Shown: piece after piece, positions 9,923 to 18,851 of the stretch
Layout: each line of letters starts with the position of its first letter
How positions within the stretch are numbered: the first letter of the stretch is position 1
NCBI RefSeq assembly: GCF_900169365.1
Contig: NZ_FXZH01000022.1
Coordinates: 1-63,063 of the forward strand
Direction of reading: 5' to 3'
Source of the DNA: Brevibacterium sp. 239c
GTDB lineage: Bacteria > Actinomycetota > Actinomycetes > Actinomycetales > Brevibacteriaceae
DNA length: 63,063 bases
Notes under the pieces: generated by a model
What the model was told of the DNA's origin: nothing
The model's input: the letters and a program-made list of their open reading frames with translations, nothing else
The model's database searches: none
Made by a program: the position numbers and the translations under genes

Positions 9923-11341
9923 ATGCTCCTTCAAATCATTGCATTGTTGATCTTCATCGCCCTGTTCGCAATCGGCGCGATCCGCGGTGTGCAGATCGGC
10001 ATACTCATGCTCGTCGGCGCAGCCGGCACCGGTCTGTTCCTGGCAGATATGAATGTCGATGACATCATCGCGGAGTTCCCGCTCTCGATCATGATCCTGC
10101 TGGCCGGGGTCACCTACTTCTTCGCCATCGCGCAGGAGAACGGGACCGTCGACAAGATCATCGACTGGGCGCTGGAGAAGGTCGGGTCCTCTGCCGTCCT
10201 CCTCCCCATCGTCTTCTTCATCATCACAGCCGGCATTGCCTCCATGGGGGCGCCTCTTGCCGGTCTCGTGATGATGCCGGTGGGCATGCAGGTGGCCCGC
10301 AAGTACGGGGTCGACTATGCGCTGATGGGCTTGGCGATCTGCTTCGCCATCGGCGCCGGCGGGTTCGCTCCGACCAGCCTCTACGGCATCGTCACGTACA
10401 GCACTGCCCATGATGCGGGAATCGACCTGTCGCCGTTCCTGCTCTTCGGCATCGCCGTCGTCGTCTATCTCGTCATGCTCGTCGTCGCCTACTTCATGTA
10501 CGGTCGCACACTCTTCGGACGCAAGTCCGCCATGGCCGCGGCTGGTACCGCGCACTCCGGGTCCTACGTCAGCGAGACAAACGGGTTCGGAACCACCGGC
10601 GAAGGTGCCGGTTCCACGATCTCCCGTGGATCGGCCTCGGCGACCAAGGTGGCCTTCGGTGAGGATGAAGAGGACGAAGCACTCTTCGACTCTTCAAGCA
10701 CCTCCGCGAGCGCCGAGTCGGGCCCCTTCACATTCGTGCAGATGCTCACCGTGGTCCTCATGGTCGGACTCATCGGCTCGGTCGTCGCTCTGGCAGCATA
10801 CGGCAAGGAACCCGACATCGGCCTGCTGTGCTTTCTGTTCGGTGCGATTCTTTCGCTCGCCGATCCTAAGACCGGCAAGGCCGCGCTGCCCAAGATCGAC
10901 TGGTCGACCGTCCTGCTCGTGGGCGGCATCATCACCTTCGTCGGAGTGCTGCAGAACATGGGCGCCGTCGATCTCCTGGGTGAGGGCGCCGAGGCGATCG
11001 GATCGCCACTCATCGCTGCCTTCGTTCTCTGCGTGGTCGGCGGACTGGTGTCCGCGTTCGCGTCCACGACCGGCATCCTCGCCGCGCTCGTGCCTCTCGC
11101 GCTGCCCCTCATCGCCGCTGGCGGAGTACCCGGCTGGGCACTGATTGCGGCGCTGGGCGTGTGCTCGGCCGTCGTCGACGTCTCGCCGTTCTCGACGCTG
11201 GGTGCCACGGTCGTGGCCACGGCTCCACAGGATCATAAGGCGCGGCTGACGCGCATCCTCGTGAAGTTCGGCATGTCGATGGTCATCATCGGGCCCATCG
11301 TGCTCGTCGGCGGTCTCGTCATCCCTGCCATGTTCTTCTGA
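9923..11341 (+). CDS. MatC-type dicarboxylate/SLC13-like permease
   Basis: 472 residues with about 11-12 membrane helices. The first half (ILLAGVTYFFAIAQENGTV, AGIASMGAPLAGLVMMP) matches the MatC N-terminal domain of malonate/dicarboxylate carriers in the ion-transporter superfamily. The second half repeats the fold and ends with the substrate-site-like ASTTGILAALVPLALPLIA. A long acidic, Ser-rich cytoplasmic loop (GEDEEDEALFDSSSTSASA) separates the halves. The ATG at 9923 follows GGGGA at short spacing; an in-frame upstream GTG/ATG at 9863 would add 20 non-family residues. The gene probably works with the FAD oxidoreductase upstream. The substrate is not determined. Confidence 0.75.
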   Translation: MLLQIIALLIFIALFAIGAIRGVQIGILMLVGAAGTGLFLADMNVDDIIAEFPLSIMILLAGVTYFFAIAQENGTVDKIIDWALEKVGSSAVLLPIVFFIITAGIASMGAPLAGLVMMPVGMQVARKYGVDYALMGLAICFAIGAGGFAPTSLYGIVTYSTAHDAGIDLSPFLLFGIAVVVYLVMLVVAYFMYGRTLFGRKSAMAAAGTAHSGSYVSETNGFGTTGEGAGSTISRGSASATKVAFGEDEEDEALFDSSSTSASAESGPFTFVQMLTVVLMVGLIGSVVALAAYGKEPDIGLLCFLFGAILSLADPKTGKAALPKIDWSTVLLVGGIITFVGVLQNMGAVDLLGEGAEAIGSPLIAAFVLCVVGGLVSAFASTTGILAALVPLALPLIAAGGVPGWALIAALGVCSAVVDVSPFSTLGATVVATAPQDHKARLTRILVKFGMSMVIIGPIVLVGGLVIPAMFF

Positions 11342-11385
11342 GGCATCTGGCGTCCGGACCCATTGGGACGCCCGCCTCCAAGACG

Positions 11386-11422
11386 CACATGGTGCCCAGC
11401 GAAAATCGCTGGGCACCATGTG
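11386..11422. terminator. bidirectional terminator between convergent genes
   Basis: A 16-bp stem (CACATGGTGCCCAGCG and its complement) with an AAAAT loop lies between the permease gene and the convergent acetyltransferase gene. Moderately T-rich sequence follows on the plus strand. It can serve both transcripts. Confidence 0.8.
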
Positions 11423-11462
11423 TGTCTGTGTCACTTCATTCGGTTCGACCCGCTGCCGGAAC

Positions 11463-12050
11463 TCAATCCAGCGGTTTGACCAGTACGACGAACTCGAGGT
11501 CATCGACCAGGGGCACACCGAATCGATCGTCGCCGTAGGGGAAGGGCTCGATCTCTCCCGTGCGCTCGTAGCCGCGGCGCTCATAGTAGGCGATGAGTTC
11601 GGCGCGCTTGTTGATGACGCTCATTTTCAGCGAGTGAGCGTTCCAGCGTTCGACCGCCCACGCCTCGGCGAGGTTCATCAGTGCCGAGCCCACACCCTGG
11701 CTCTGCCCGAGCGGAGAGACCGCCAGCACACCGAGGTAGGCGATCCCGTCGACGGGTTCGCGCAGGTAGACGCTGCCGACAGCATGCCCTTCGGCGGACC
11801 GGACCAATATCATCGACGAATCGGTCTCTGCGAGCATCTCGCGGGCCATGTCGGCATCGAGCCGCTGACCGCTGAGCAGATCCGCCTCCGTCGTCCACCC
11901 CCGCTTCGAGGGCTCACCCCGGTAGGCGGAAGCGACGAGCTCAACATAGTCGTCGATGTCGTCGAGGCCGAGTTCGCTGACCTCGAAACCTGATTCGTGC
12001 AGGATCAGCATGTGAGCATCGACCATGGTGGCGGGTGCGTACGAGGACAT
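11463..12050 (-). CDS. GNAT family N-acetyltransferase
   Basis: 195 residues. The acetyl-CoA pyrophosphate-binding loop GQSQGVGSALMNLAE and the C-terminal segment ELIAYYERRGYERTGE are clear GNAT features, and YLGVLAVSPLG is the central strand. AAGGAG stands 7 bases before the ATG at 12050, supporting this start over two later in-frame ATGs. It may have an own promoter; the neighbouring small GNAT-like gene is divergent. The substrate is unknown. Confidence 0.83.
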   Translation of the reverse strand: MSSYAPATMVDAHMLILHESGFEVSELGLDDIDDYVELVASAYRGEPSKRGWTTEADLLSGQRLDADMAREMLAETDSSMILVRSAEGHAVGSVYLREPVDGIAYLGVLAVSPLGQSQGVGSALMNLAEAWAVERWNAHSLKMSVINKRAELIAYYERRGYERTGEIEPFPYGDDRFGVPLVDDLEFVVLVKPLD

Positions 12051-12220
12051 GGGTCGGCTCCTTGAGGATGTCTGACCGTCGACAGGAACGGCCGAAAGAA
12101 CGGGTTGCTCAACAGGTTAGTCGCTAGGCGGCGAACACAACTATAGTTTCATGTAGCAGAATTGACTCAGCTACGTGTCGGCCTGGAACCGACCGACACC
12201 TTCGCCTCTAAGGAGCGTTC

Positions 12221-12547
12221 ATGGACCTCGAGATCTCGGACGAGACCTACACCTTCGCCCAGGACTCAGCGGCTTCTCGCTTCACAGTGAGCCATGACGG
12301 CAAGCGCATCGGTCACGTCGACTACGTCGACCGCGAGGCCAGCCCGGACGACACCTCAGAGTCCACCGTGCGCACGTTCACCCACACCGAGGTGTCCCCC
12401 GCCTTTGGTGGTCGCGGCCTTGCCGCTCACCTGGTGCGTTTCGCCCTCGAGACCAGCGCCGAGGCGGACCTGAAGTTCCGCACCACGTGTTCTTATGTCA
12501 TGGAATTCTTCCGCAAGAATCCGGAGTTCGACGAGTTGCGTGCCTGA
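12221..12547 (+). CDS. small GNAT-like acetyltransferase (YjdJ type)
   Basis: 108 residues, the usual length of the single-domain YjdJ-like group, which keeps only the acetyl-CoA-binding half of the GNAT fold. The loop VSPAFGGRGLAAHLVRFALE and the downstream CSYVMEFFRKNPEF (normally CPYVxxWLxxHPEY) are characteristic. AAGGAG precedes the ATG at good spacing. The 3' end overlaps the convergent DUF2306 gene by 55 bases. Confidence 0.8.
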   Translation: MDLEISDETYTFAQDSAASRFTVSHDGKRIGHVDYVDREASPDDTSESTVRTFTHTEVSPAFGGRGLAAHLVRFALETSAEADLKFRTTCSYVMEFFRKNPEFDELRA

Positions 12548-12999
12548 GTCGGCACGAATTTGAGAACGTAGCCGACCCAGACCGTGGCGGCGATGACGAT
12601 TGCCGCAACGGCGCCCCACAGCAGAGTCGGATCGACAATCGCCAGCTGCGGTATTTCCCTGCCCGGAATGATCGCGGCGAAGGTGCCCGCCGTCAGCGCG
12701 CCGAGCCATGATCCGACCATCATCCCGATGTGTCTGCGGATGTTTCCACGCCGGATTGCAATGACTCCGACAGTTGTGGTGCCGAAGGTGAAGATCGCGA
12801 GCGCATGGAAGACCGTGAAGCTACCGCTGAGGGTGTAGATGAACATGCCGCTCACGCACACGAGATACATGAGGATGACCCATGACCGCCCGATCCACCT
12901 GTGCCTGCGGTCCTTGGTCCGCCGGATGATCTGAACCGGGGCCAGGAGCACTACACCAGAGGCAGCCAGAGCGTGGATTGCTATGAACATCGTTGTCAT
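12493..12999 (-). CDS. DUF2306 family membrane protein
   Basis: 168 residues with four predicted helices: an N-terminal AIHALAASGVVLLAPVQII, a GMFIYTLSGS segment, ALAIFTFGTTTVGVIAIRR, and a C-terminal AVAAIVIAATVWVGYVL. The histidines in HRWIGRSWV and RRHIGMMVGSW are typical of DUF2306 proteins, whose function is unknown. The ATG at 12999 has no clear Shine-Dalgarno, but TATCTT ends 6 bases upstream, which suggests a leaderless transcript. The divergent MerR gene may control it. The tail overlaps the small GNAT gene on the other strand. Confidence 0.75.
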   Translation of the reverse strand: MTTMFIAIHALAASGVVLLAPVQIIRRTKDRRHRWIGRSWVILMYLVCVSGMFIYTLSGSFTVFHALAIFTFGTTTVGVIAIRRGNIRRHIGMMVGSWLGALTAGTFAAIIPGREIPQLAIVDPTLLWGAVAAIVIAATVWVGYVLKFVPTQARNSSNSGFLRKNSMT

Positions 13000-13005
13000 A
13001 GACCT

Positions 13006-13023
13006 AAGATAGTTCCACTAACT
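13006..13023. promoter_or_regulatory. promoter and operator candidate between DUF2306 and merR genes
   Basis: A minus-strand -10 element TATCTT (13006-13011) overlaps an AGTT-CCACT-AACT dyad (13011-13023). A dyad over the promoter of the divergent gene fits control by the adjacent MerR-type regulator. Confidence 0.4.
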
Positions 13024-13122
13024 AATTGCGGCAACGAAGATAGCAGAACAGGAAATGCTATCCAAGTCAGCTGCTATTCACGTTGCCATCCGCACTGCCA
13101 TCTCAGCCGATTGGAGACCCGA

Positions 13123-13821
13123 ATGAAGCTCAGCGCCTTGGCCCAGGAATCCGGAGTCTCGACCGCCAGCATCAAGTACTACATCCACGTCGGAATCCTG
13201 CGCCCTGGCCACAAACGCAATGCGACCACGGCGGATTACTCCCAGGCTCACCTCGACCGCCTCGGGCTCATCACCTGGCTGCGACGACAACTCGGCTCGC
13301 CGATTGACTCCATCGCCGCACTGACTCGGGCCATCGATGACGAGTCTCTGGAGAACATCGAGCTGATGGGCTTCTGCCAGAGACTTGCACTGGAGGCGAG
13401 CAATGTCCTGAAGTCCGCAGCCGGCTCATCCTCGCATTCCGAGCCTGAACCTGCAACGGCAACGGCAGCAGCGGAACCGGCACCGGCACCGAAACCTATC
13501 GAGAACGATATCCGTGACGTTCTGCAGGAACTGGGCTGGCCGGACATCTCACCAACCGCAGTGGCATCGATGGCAGGCGTGCTCGAGGAGTTGAGCACCT
13601 CAGGCTATCCCGTCGGACGAGACACAATCATGCGCCACATCCAGGCTCTGACCGAGGTCGCCAGCAGGAACACCACCCCGATCACTGATGACCTGAGCAG
13701 GGACCAGATCTGTATCGAGGTGGTTCGGGGCATCACCTTGCACAACCGACTACTCGTCGCGACGAGTGCTCTCGTCCATGCTTCTCTATCGGCAATGCCT
13801 CGAAGCTCGCAGTCCATCTAG
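13123..13821 (+). CDS. MerR family transcriptional regulator
   Basis: 232 residues. The N-terminal 70 residues are a MerR winged-helix domain (LSALAQESGVSTASIKYYIH, then LGLITWLRRQLGSPIDSI). After a Pro/Ala/Glu-rich linker of about 30 residues (ATATAAAEPAPAP), the C-terminal 100 residues are helical and do not match an effector domain that I know. No cysteine cluster for metal sensing is present. GGAG lies 6 bases before the ATG at 13123, where homology begins. It is divergent from the DUF2306 gene and upstream of the gabD gene in the same direction, so either may be its target. Confidence 0.83.
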   Translation: MKLSALAQESGVSTASIKYYIHVGILRPGHKRNATTADYSQAHLDRLGLITWLRRQLGSPIDSIAALTRAIDDESLENIELMGFCQRLALEASNVLKSAAGSSSHSEPEPATATAAAEPAPAPKPIENDIRDVLQELGWPDISPTAVASMAGVLEELSTSGYPVGRDTIMRHIQALTEVASRNTTPITDDLSRDQICIEVVRGITLHNRLLVATSALVHASLSAMPRSSQSI

Positions 13822-13946
13822 CTTCAGACAACGAAATTCGTATTACATGCATCGAATATCGCCACTACACTGTTCACTACTGCTCGCTTTCGTGCCTATC
13901 GGCCACCTGCAGTTATGCCTTATCGACAACCAAGGAAGGATCAGTC

Positions 13947-15404
13947 GTGGACATCACGCCGATCATCGACAAGCTCAACACCGGACTATTCATCAATGGC
14001 CAGTGGCGCGATGCCGAGGGTGGAAAGACGGTTGACGTCATGAACCCCGCAACTGGTGACTTCATCACCACGGTCGCCGACGGGTCTGCAGCCGATGCCG
14101 AGGAAGCCATCAAGGTCGCCGGTGACACCCAGGAATCATGGGCTGCCACCCCGCCACGTGAACGCGCCGAGATCCTCCGCCGGGCCTTCGAACTGCTCAT
14201 CGAACGCTCCGATGACATTGCAGCAGTCATGACCGCCGAAATGGGCAAACCCTTCGCCGAGTCAAAGGGAGAGGTCACCTATGGGGCCGAATTCTTCCGC
14301 TGGTTCTCAGAGGAAGCCGTGCGCGTCGGCGGCGAATACACGCAGTCCACCGATGGCAAGACCCGCGTCATGGTCTCCCGCGAGCCGGTCGGGCCCTGCA
14401 TCCTCATCACCCCGTGGAACTTCCCACTGGCCATGGGCACCCGCAAGATCGGCCCGGCCATCGCCGCCGGCTGCACAATGGTCTTCAAGCCAGCGAAGCT
14501 GACCCCGCTGACCTCTCTGATGCTCGTCGACGTGCTCATCGAGGCTGGTCTGCCCGCTGGCGTCCTCAACGTCGTCACCTCCGAATCCGCTCGCCGCGTG
14601 GTCACCCCGTGGATGGAGTCCGGGATTGCCCGCAAGGTCACCTTCACCGGATCCACCGAGGTTGGCGTGGGACTGCTCAAACAAGCCGCAGACAATGTCA
14701 TGAAGACTTCGATGGAACTCGGGGGCAACGCCCCATTCGTCGTCTGCGATGACGCCGACATCGACAAGGCCGTCACCGGCGCAGTCCAGGCGAAGATGCG
14801 CAACGGCGGTGAGGCCTGCACCTCTGCGAACCGCCTGTTCGTCCACTCCTCCGTTGCTGAGGAGTTCTCGGCGAAGCTGACCGAGCGCATCGGCTCGATG
14901 AAGGTCGGCAACGGTCTAGATGAGGGCACAGAGGTGGGGCCGCTGGTCGATCAGGACTCCCTGGACAAGGTCGCTGCCCTCGTCGATGACGCCGTGTCCA
15001 AGGGTGCGAAGATCCTCACCGGCGGGTCGACGATCGAAGGCAAGGGCTTCTTCTACAATCCGACCGTCATGACCGATGTGCCGCTTGACTCCGAGATCCG
15101 GACCACCGAGATCTTCGGACCTGTCGCCCCCATCGTCACCTTCGACACCGACGACGAGGGCATCGCCTTGGCCAATGAGACCGAATTCGGTCTGGCCGGC
15201 TACCTGTTCAGCGAGAACGTCGAGCGTGCACTGAACCTGGCCGACAAGATGCAGGTCGGAATGGTCGGCCTCAACACCGGCCTGGTCTCCAACCCCGCAG
15301 CACCCTTCGGCGGTGTGAAGAAGTCCGGACTCGGCCGCGAAGGCGGAAGCGTGGGCATCGAGGAGTTCCTCGAGGTCAAGTACGTGGCTCTGCCCCGCGC
15401 CTGA
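13947..15404 (+). CDS. gabD: succinate-semialdehyde dehydrogenase (NAD(P)+)
   Basis: 485 residues, the normal length for aldehyde dehydrogenases of the GabD type, which oxidise succinate semialdehyde to succinate in the GABA route. Present are the cofactor-binding region ITPWNFPLAMGTRKIGPA, the Rossmann loop FTGSTEVG, the general-base glutamate in MELGGNAPF, and the catalytic cysteine in GEACTSANR. The start is GTG, with AAGGAAGGA 6 bases before it. The end overlaps the convergent dehydrogenase gene by 29 bases. Related aldehydes remain possible substrates. Confidence 0.9.
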   Translation: MDITPIIDKLNTGLFINGQWRDAEGGKTVDVMNPATGDFITTVADGSAADAEEAIKVAGDTQESWAATPPRERAEILRRAFELLIERSDDIAAVMTAEMGKPFAESKGEVTYGAEFFRWFSEEAVRVGGEYTQSTDGKTRVMVSREPVGPCILITPWNFPLAMGTRKIGPAIAAGCTMVFKPAKLTPLTSLMLVDVLIEAGLPAGVLNVVTSESARRVVTPWMESGIARKVTFTGSTEVGVGLLKQAADNVMKTSMELGGNAPFVVCDDADIDKAVTGAVQAKMRNGGEACTSANRLFVHSSVAEEFSAKLTERIGSMKVGNGLDEGTEVGPLVDQDSLDKVAALVDDAVSKGAKILTGGSTIEGKGFFYNPTVMTDVPLDSEIRTTEIFGPVAPIVTFDTDDEGIALANETEFGLAGYLFSENVERALNLADKMQVGMVGLNTGLVSNPAAPFGGVKKSGLGREGGSVGIEEFLEVKYVALPRA

Positions 15405-16386
15405 GGCGCATGTCGACCCACTGCTTGACACCCGAGCGTTGCTGCGTCCCTGCGGCGAACACCGCAGGGACCTCCTCGAGTGCCATCGCCGGACCCATGA
15501 TCGCCTCCGCGGGCATCTCCTCGAGCAGGTTCACTGCCGCAGCGATGTCCCGCGGATGTTCATAGATAAATGACCCCTTGATGCGTAGCTGCTTCTGCAC
15601 GATGGTGAAGCTGGAGGCGCCGAGGTGATGGTGGTCCTCCCCCACCAGAGTGACCGCTGCGAACGGGGCCAATTGGTCAACGACTGCACCGAGAGCCTCT
15701 GGCACCCCGGCCGCGTCGATGACGACCTCGGCCGCGGGGCTGTCCCCGGGAACGAAGATCTGCGCACCGAGTTCGACCGCCAACGACCGACGTTCATCGC
15801 TGGGTTCGCTGACGTACGGGCGATAACCCTGCGCAACGAGAGTGCAGATCGACAGCAGCCCCTGGGCGCCGGCCCCGAGCACGAGCACCGTCTCCCTCCC
15901 TTGGAGGTCCGTGCGTCGAATCGCCGAAGCGGCAACGGTCAGAGGCTCGACGCACACCGCACGTTCGAGTGCCATGTCCGGCTCAAGTAGATGGCAGAAG
16001 TCGCTGGGATGGTCGACCACCTCGGCGAGGAATCCAGGCTGAGTGAGGACTCCGGCGCTCAGCCTGGAGGTGCAGGCGGAGGTCATGCCGCGAGCGCAGT
16101 ATTCGCACCGGCCGCAGGTGATGTTCGGTTCGAGGGCCACTCGGTCGCCTACGGCGACTCCGGGAGCACCGGAGCCCACCTCGGTGACTTCACCGATGCC
16201 CTCGTGGCCCAGGCGCCACGGAAGTTCGGGAGGCATGCGCAGGCCAGCGGCCAGGCTCTGATCCGTCCCGCAGATTCCGACGGCGAGCATGCGGATTCGG
16301 AGATCGCCGCTGCCGACCGGCCCCTGCGGCTCGCGACGGTCGACGATTTCGACGCGGCCGGGTGCCGTGATCTCCGCCGAGCGCAT
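15376..16386 (-). CDS. zinc-dependent medium-chain alcohol dehydrogenase
   Basis: 336 residues of the MDR family. The catalytic zinc ligands lie in GICGTDQ and GHEGIGEV. The structural zinc lobe is CGRCEYCARGMTSAC. The NAD(P)-binding loop is VLGAGAQGLLSIC, followed by a SEPSDERR strand end. The start overlaps the stop of the upstream MFS gene in a TGATG junction, so import and oxidation of the same alcohol or polyol are likely coupled. Its 3' end overlaps the gabD end by 29 bases on the other strand. The substrate is not known. Confidence 0.85.
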   Translation of the reverse strand: MRSAEITAPGRVEIVDRREPQGPVGSGDLRIRMLAVGICGTDQSLAAGLRMPPELPWRLGHEGIGEVTEVGSGAPGVAVGDRVALEPNITCGRCEYCARGMTSACTSRLSAGVLTQPGFLAEVVDHPSDFCHLLEPDMALERAVCVEPLTVAASAIRRTDLQGRETVLVLGAGAQGLLSICTLVAQGYRPYVSEPSDERRSLAVELGAQIFVPGDSPAAEVVIDAAGVPEALGAVVDQLAPFAAVTLVGEDHHHLGASSFTIVQKQLRIKGSFIYEHPRDIAAAVNLLEEMPAEAIMGPAMALEEVPAVFAAGTQQRSGVKQWVDMRLRRGAEPRT

Positions 16387-17750
16387 CAGAGCTGAGCCGC
16401 CATCGTGGTGCTCGTCATCGCGCGTTCAACGTTGCGCTCCACACGCCACTGGTGGACGAGGTACATCGCGATGGCAATCGAGATGAGGCACCCGCCTGCC
16501 AGGTAAGCGGCGACGAGATACCAGGAGCCTCCGCCGACACCGACGAGGAAGGTGGCGATGAAGGGGGTGAAGCCACCGGCGATCGCACTGGCCAGCTGGT
16601 ATCCGACTCCGGCTCCGCTGTAGCGGAATTCGGGGCTGAACATCTCGGCGAACAGCGGCTGCTGCACGCTCACGACGGCGTCGTGGGCGATGTTGATCAG
16701 CAGCACGGCGAAGATGACGATGGCGACGATGTTGCCGCTCTCAAGTGCGAAGAAGAATGGGACCGCACTCACGAGTCCGACGATTCCGCCTGTGAGGTAG
16801 ACACGCAGTCGCCCGTAACGGTCGGAGAGGTAGGCGAACAGAGGGATCGTGATGATGCCGAGTCCGCCGACGAGGAGAGTGATGTTGAGCATGATCTGGC
16901 GGTCAAATCCGAGCTCGTCCGTGGAATAGGCCAGGGCGAAGGTCGTCACGATGTACATCGTCAGCAGCTCGATGAATCGCAGGCCGACGATCTGGAAGAT
17001 CTGAGCCGGGTAGCGCTTGAAGGCCTCGAGGATCGGCAGCTTCGCCACCTTGTCCTCTTTGGCATGCTTGACCCGCTCGAGGTACTCCTCGGATTCTTCG
17101 ACACCGGAGCGAATCCAGAGCCCGACGAGAACGAGGACGGCGCTGAAGATGAAGGGGATCCGCCAGCCCCAGGCCAGGAAGGCTTCCTGTGAGAAGTTTC
17201 CGCTCAGCAGGGCCACGAGCCCGGTGGCCAGCAACAGTCCCACGGAGTATCCGATCTGGACGCCGCTGGAGAAGAATGCCTTCAGCTTCGAGGGTGCGCT
17301 TTCGACGGCCATGAGCGCGGCTCCGCCCCATTCACCGCCGACGGCGACTCCCTGGATGCAGCGAAGCAGCACGAGCAGAGCCGGCGCCAACCAGCCGATC
17401 GTTTCATAGGTGGGAAGGATACCGATGACGGCGGTGGCGACGCCCATGATCGTCATGGTCCAGATGAGCATCGCCTTGCGGCCGAGTCGGTCACCGAAGT
17501 GCCCGAAGATGATTCCGCCAAGAGGACGGAAGATGAAGCCGACACCGAATGTGGCGAAAGCGGCCAAGGTGCCTGCATGGGCGCTGTAGCCGGGGAAGAA
17601 GAGCTCGCCGAAGACCAAAGCGGCAACGATTCCGTAGAGAAGGAAGTCGTACCACTCAACCACTGCTCCGACGAACGACCCTGCGGCCGCCCGCCGGGCG
17701 CGTTTCATGGCCTCGGGGCTCGCTGTCATCTGGGGCTGTCCAGTGGACAT
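16386..17750 (-). CDS. MFS transporter, metabolite:H+ symporter (MHS/ProP-like) family
   Basis: 454 residues with 12 predicted membrane segments. The N-terminal VVEWYDFLLYG motif, the loop GHFGDRLGRKAML between helices 2 and 3, and GGEWGGAALMAVE identify the MHS group, which carries organic acids or osmolytes with protons. AAGGAGA precedes the ATG at 17750; an in-frame ATG 51 bases upstream lacks a ribosome site. It is the first gene of an operon with the zinc dehydrogenase (TGATG coupling). The divergent IclR gene probably controls both. Confidence 0.88.
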   Translation of the reverse strand: MSTGQPQMTASPEAMKRARRAAAGSFVGAVVEWYDFLLYGIVAALVFGELFFPGYSAHAGTLAAFATFGVGFIFRPLGGIIFGHFGDRLGRKAMLIWTMTIMGVATAVIGILPTYETIGWLAPALLVLLRCIQGVAVGGEWGGAALMAVESAPSKLKAFFSSGVQIGYSVGLLLATGLVALLSGNFSQEAFLAWGWRIPFIFSAVLVLVGLWIRSGVEESEEYLERVKHAKEDKVAKLPILEAFKRYPAQIFQIVGLRFIELLTMYIVTTFALAYSTDELGFDRQIMLNITLLVGGLGIITIPLFAYLSDRYGRLRVYLTGGIVGLVSAVPFFFALESGNIVAIVIFAVLLINIAHDAVVSVQQPLFAEMFSPEFRYSGAGVGYQLASAIAGGFTPFIATFLVGVGGGSWYLVAAYLAGGCLISIAIAMYLVHQWRVERNVERAMTSTTMAAQL

Positions 17751-17859
17751 GGCATTCTCCTTCGAATGGTGGCGGCAGTGCTGACGCGCCTTCCACGACA
17801 TAGCACCGGCCCGTTGGGTCGCAGATCACATTATCATCATGTGCACCTTTCGTACAGAC

Positions 17860-17874
17860 GTGCGCAGTGCGCAC
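17860..17874. promoter_or_regulatory. operator candidate in the MFS/IclR divergent promoter region
   Basis: GTGCGC-AGT-GCGCAC is a perfect inverted repeat lying between the divergent MFS and IclR genes. Its size and place suit an IclR-family dimer. Confidence 0.45.
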
Positions 17875-17967
17875 ATCAGAAATGTGCTGGCGAGGTAGGA
17901 CGCTACGTGGACCGACTGCCGCACTTGATCTGACGGCCTGAGCGACGGTGACCGCTACCCTGGAGAG

Positions 17968-18765
17968 GTGAAGTCAGAGATGAGTCCCGACGACGGGCCC
18001 CAGAAGAGTGCGCACTACGTTAAATCTGCCGAGAAGACCCTCGCCGTCCTTCTCGCCTTCAACGGCGAAAACCCGCAGCTCTCCGTGACACAGGTGGCTG
18101 AGGCCACGAACCTGACCAGAGCCGCTGCCAGGCGATTCCTCCTCACCCTCGTCGACCTGGGGTATCTGAGTGCGGTCGGCACGCAGTTCGCACTCACCCC
18201 ACGGGTCCTCGACTTCGGAGCAGGCTTCCTCGCAGGCCTCGATCTGCCGAAGGTCGCCCAACCTCATCTCAACGCCCTGGCTCTGGACCTCGACGAATCC
18301 GCGACCCTGAGCATCCTCGACGCCGACGACATCGTCTACATCGCTCGGGCCGCCGCGCCTCGACTCCACGCGGTCACCGTCAACTTGGGAAACCGGCTCC
18401 CCGCTTGGGCCACGTCCATGGGGCGGATGCTCATCGCCGAGCTGCCGGAGACCTTCCAGGAGCAGTTCCTCAGCCGAGTTCAGATCTCACCGTTCACTGA
18501 TCACACCGTGTCATCGGCCGTCGAGCTCGGTCATGAGCTGAACCGTATCCGCCAGCAGGGCTGGTGCCTGGTGTCTCAGGAACTCGATGACGGGCTCCGC
18601 GGCCTGGCGGTGCCGATTCGCCGAGGTGACAACACCCTTGCCGCGCTCAACGTCTCTCTGCATACGTCTCATCTGCGCGGACTCTCTGTCGAAGACGACC
18701 TTGTCCCCCGATTGCAGCACGTTGCAGCATCGATTGCGGAGGACTTCGGTGGTCGCTCCGACTGA
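17968..18765 (+). CDS. IclR family transcriptional regulator
   Basis: 265 residues: an N-terminal winged helix (LSVTQVAEATNLTRAAARRF) and the C-terminal IclR effector domain (LPAWATSMGRMLIAELPE, QGWCLVSQELDDGLRGLAVP). The latter resembles the PcaR/PobR branch that controls aromatic-acid catabolism. The GTG at 17968 has TACCCT ending 6 bases upstream, which fits a leaderless start; an ATG at 17980 with GAGG ahead is the alternative. It is divergent from the MFS/dehydrogenase operon and is its likely regulator. Confidence 0.87.
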   Translation: MKSEMSPDDGPQKSAHYVKSAEKTLAVLLAFNGENPQLSVTQVAEATNLTRAAARRFLLTLVDLGYLSAVGTQFALTPRVLDFGAGFLAGLDLPKVAQPHLNALALDLDESATLSILDADDIVYIARAAAPRLHAVTVNLGNRLPAWATSMGRMLIAELPETFQEQFLSRVQISPFTDHTVSSAVELGHELNRIRQQGWCLVSQELDDGLRGLAVPIRRGDNTLAALNVSLHTSHLRGLSVEDDLVPRLQHVAASIAEDFGGRSD

Positions 18766-18851
18766 CCCAACCCGCCTGAGCCCGGTCGGACGATCTGCAC
18801 CCCGATCGAACCGATCCGCGTATGCGCACAATCGAAGTTACACTCTGAGAT

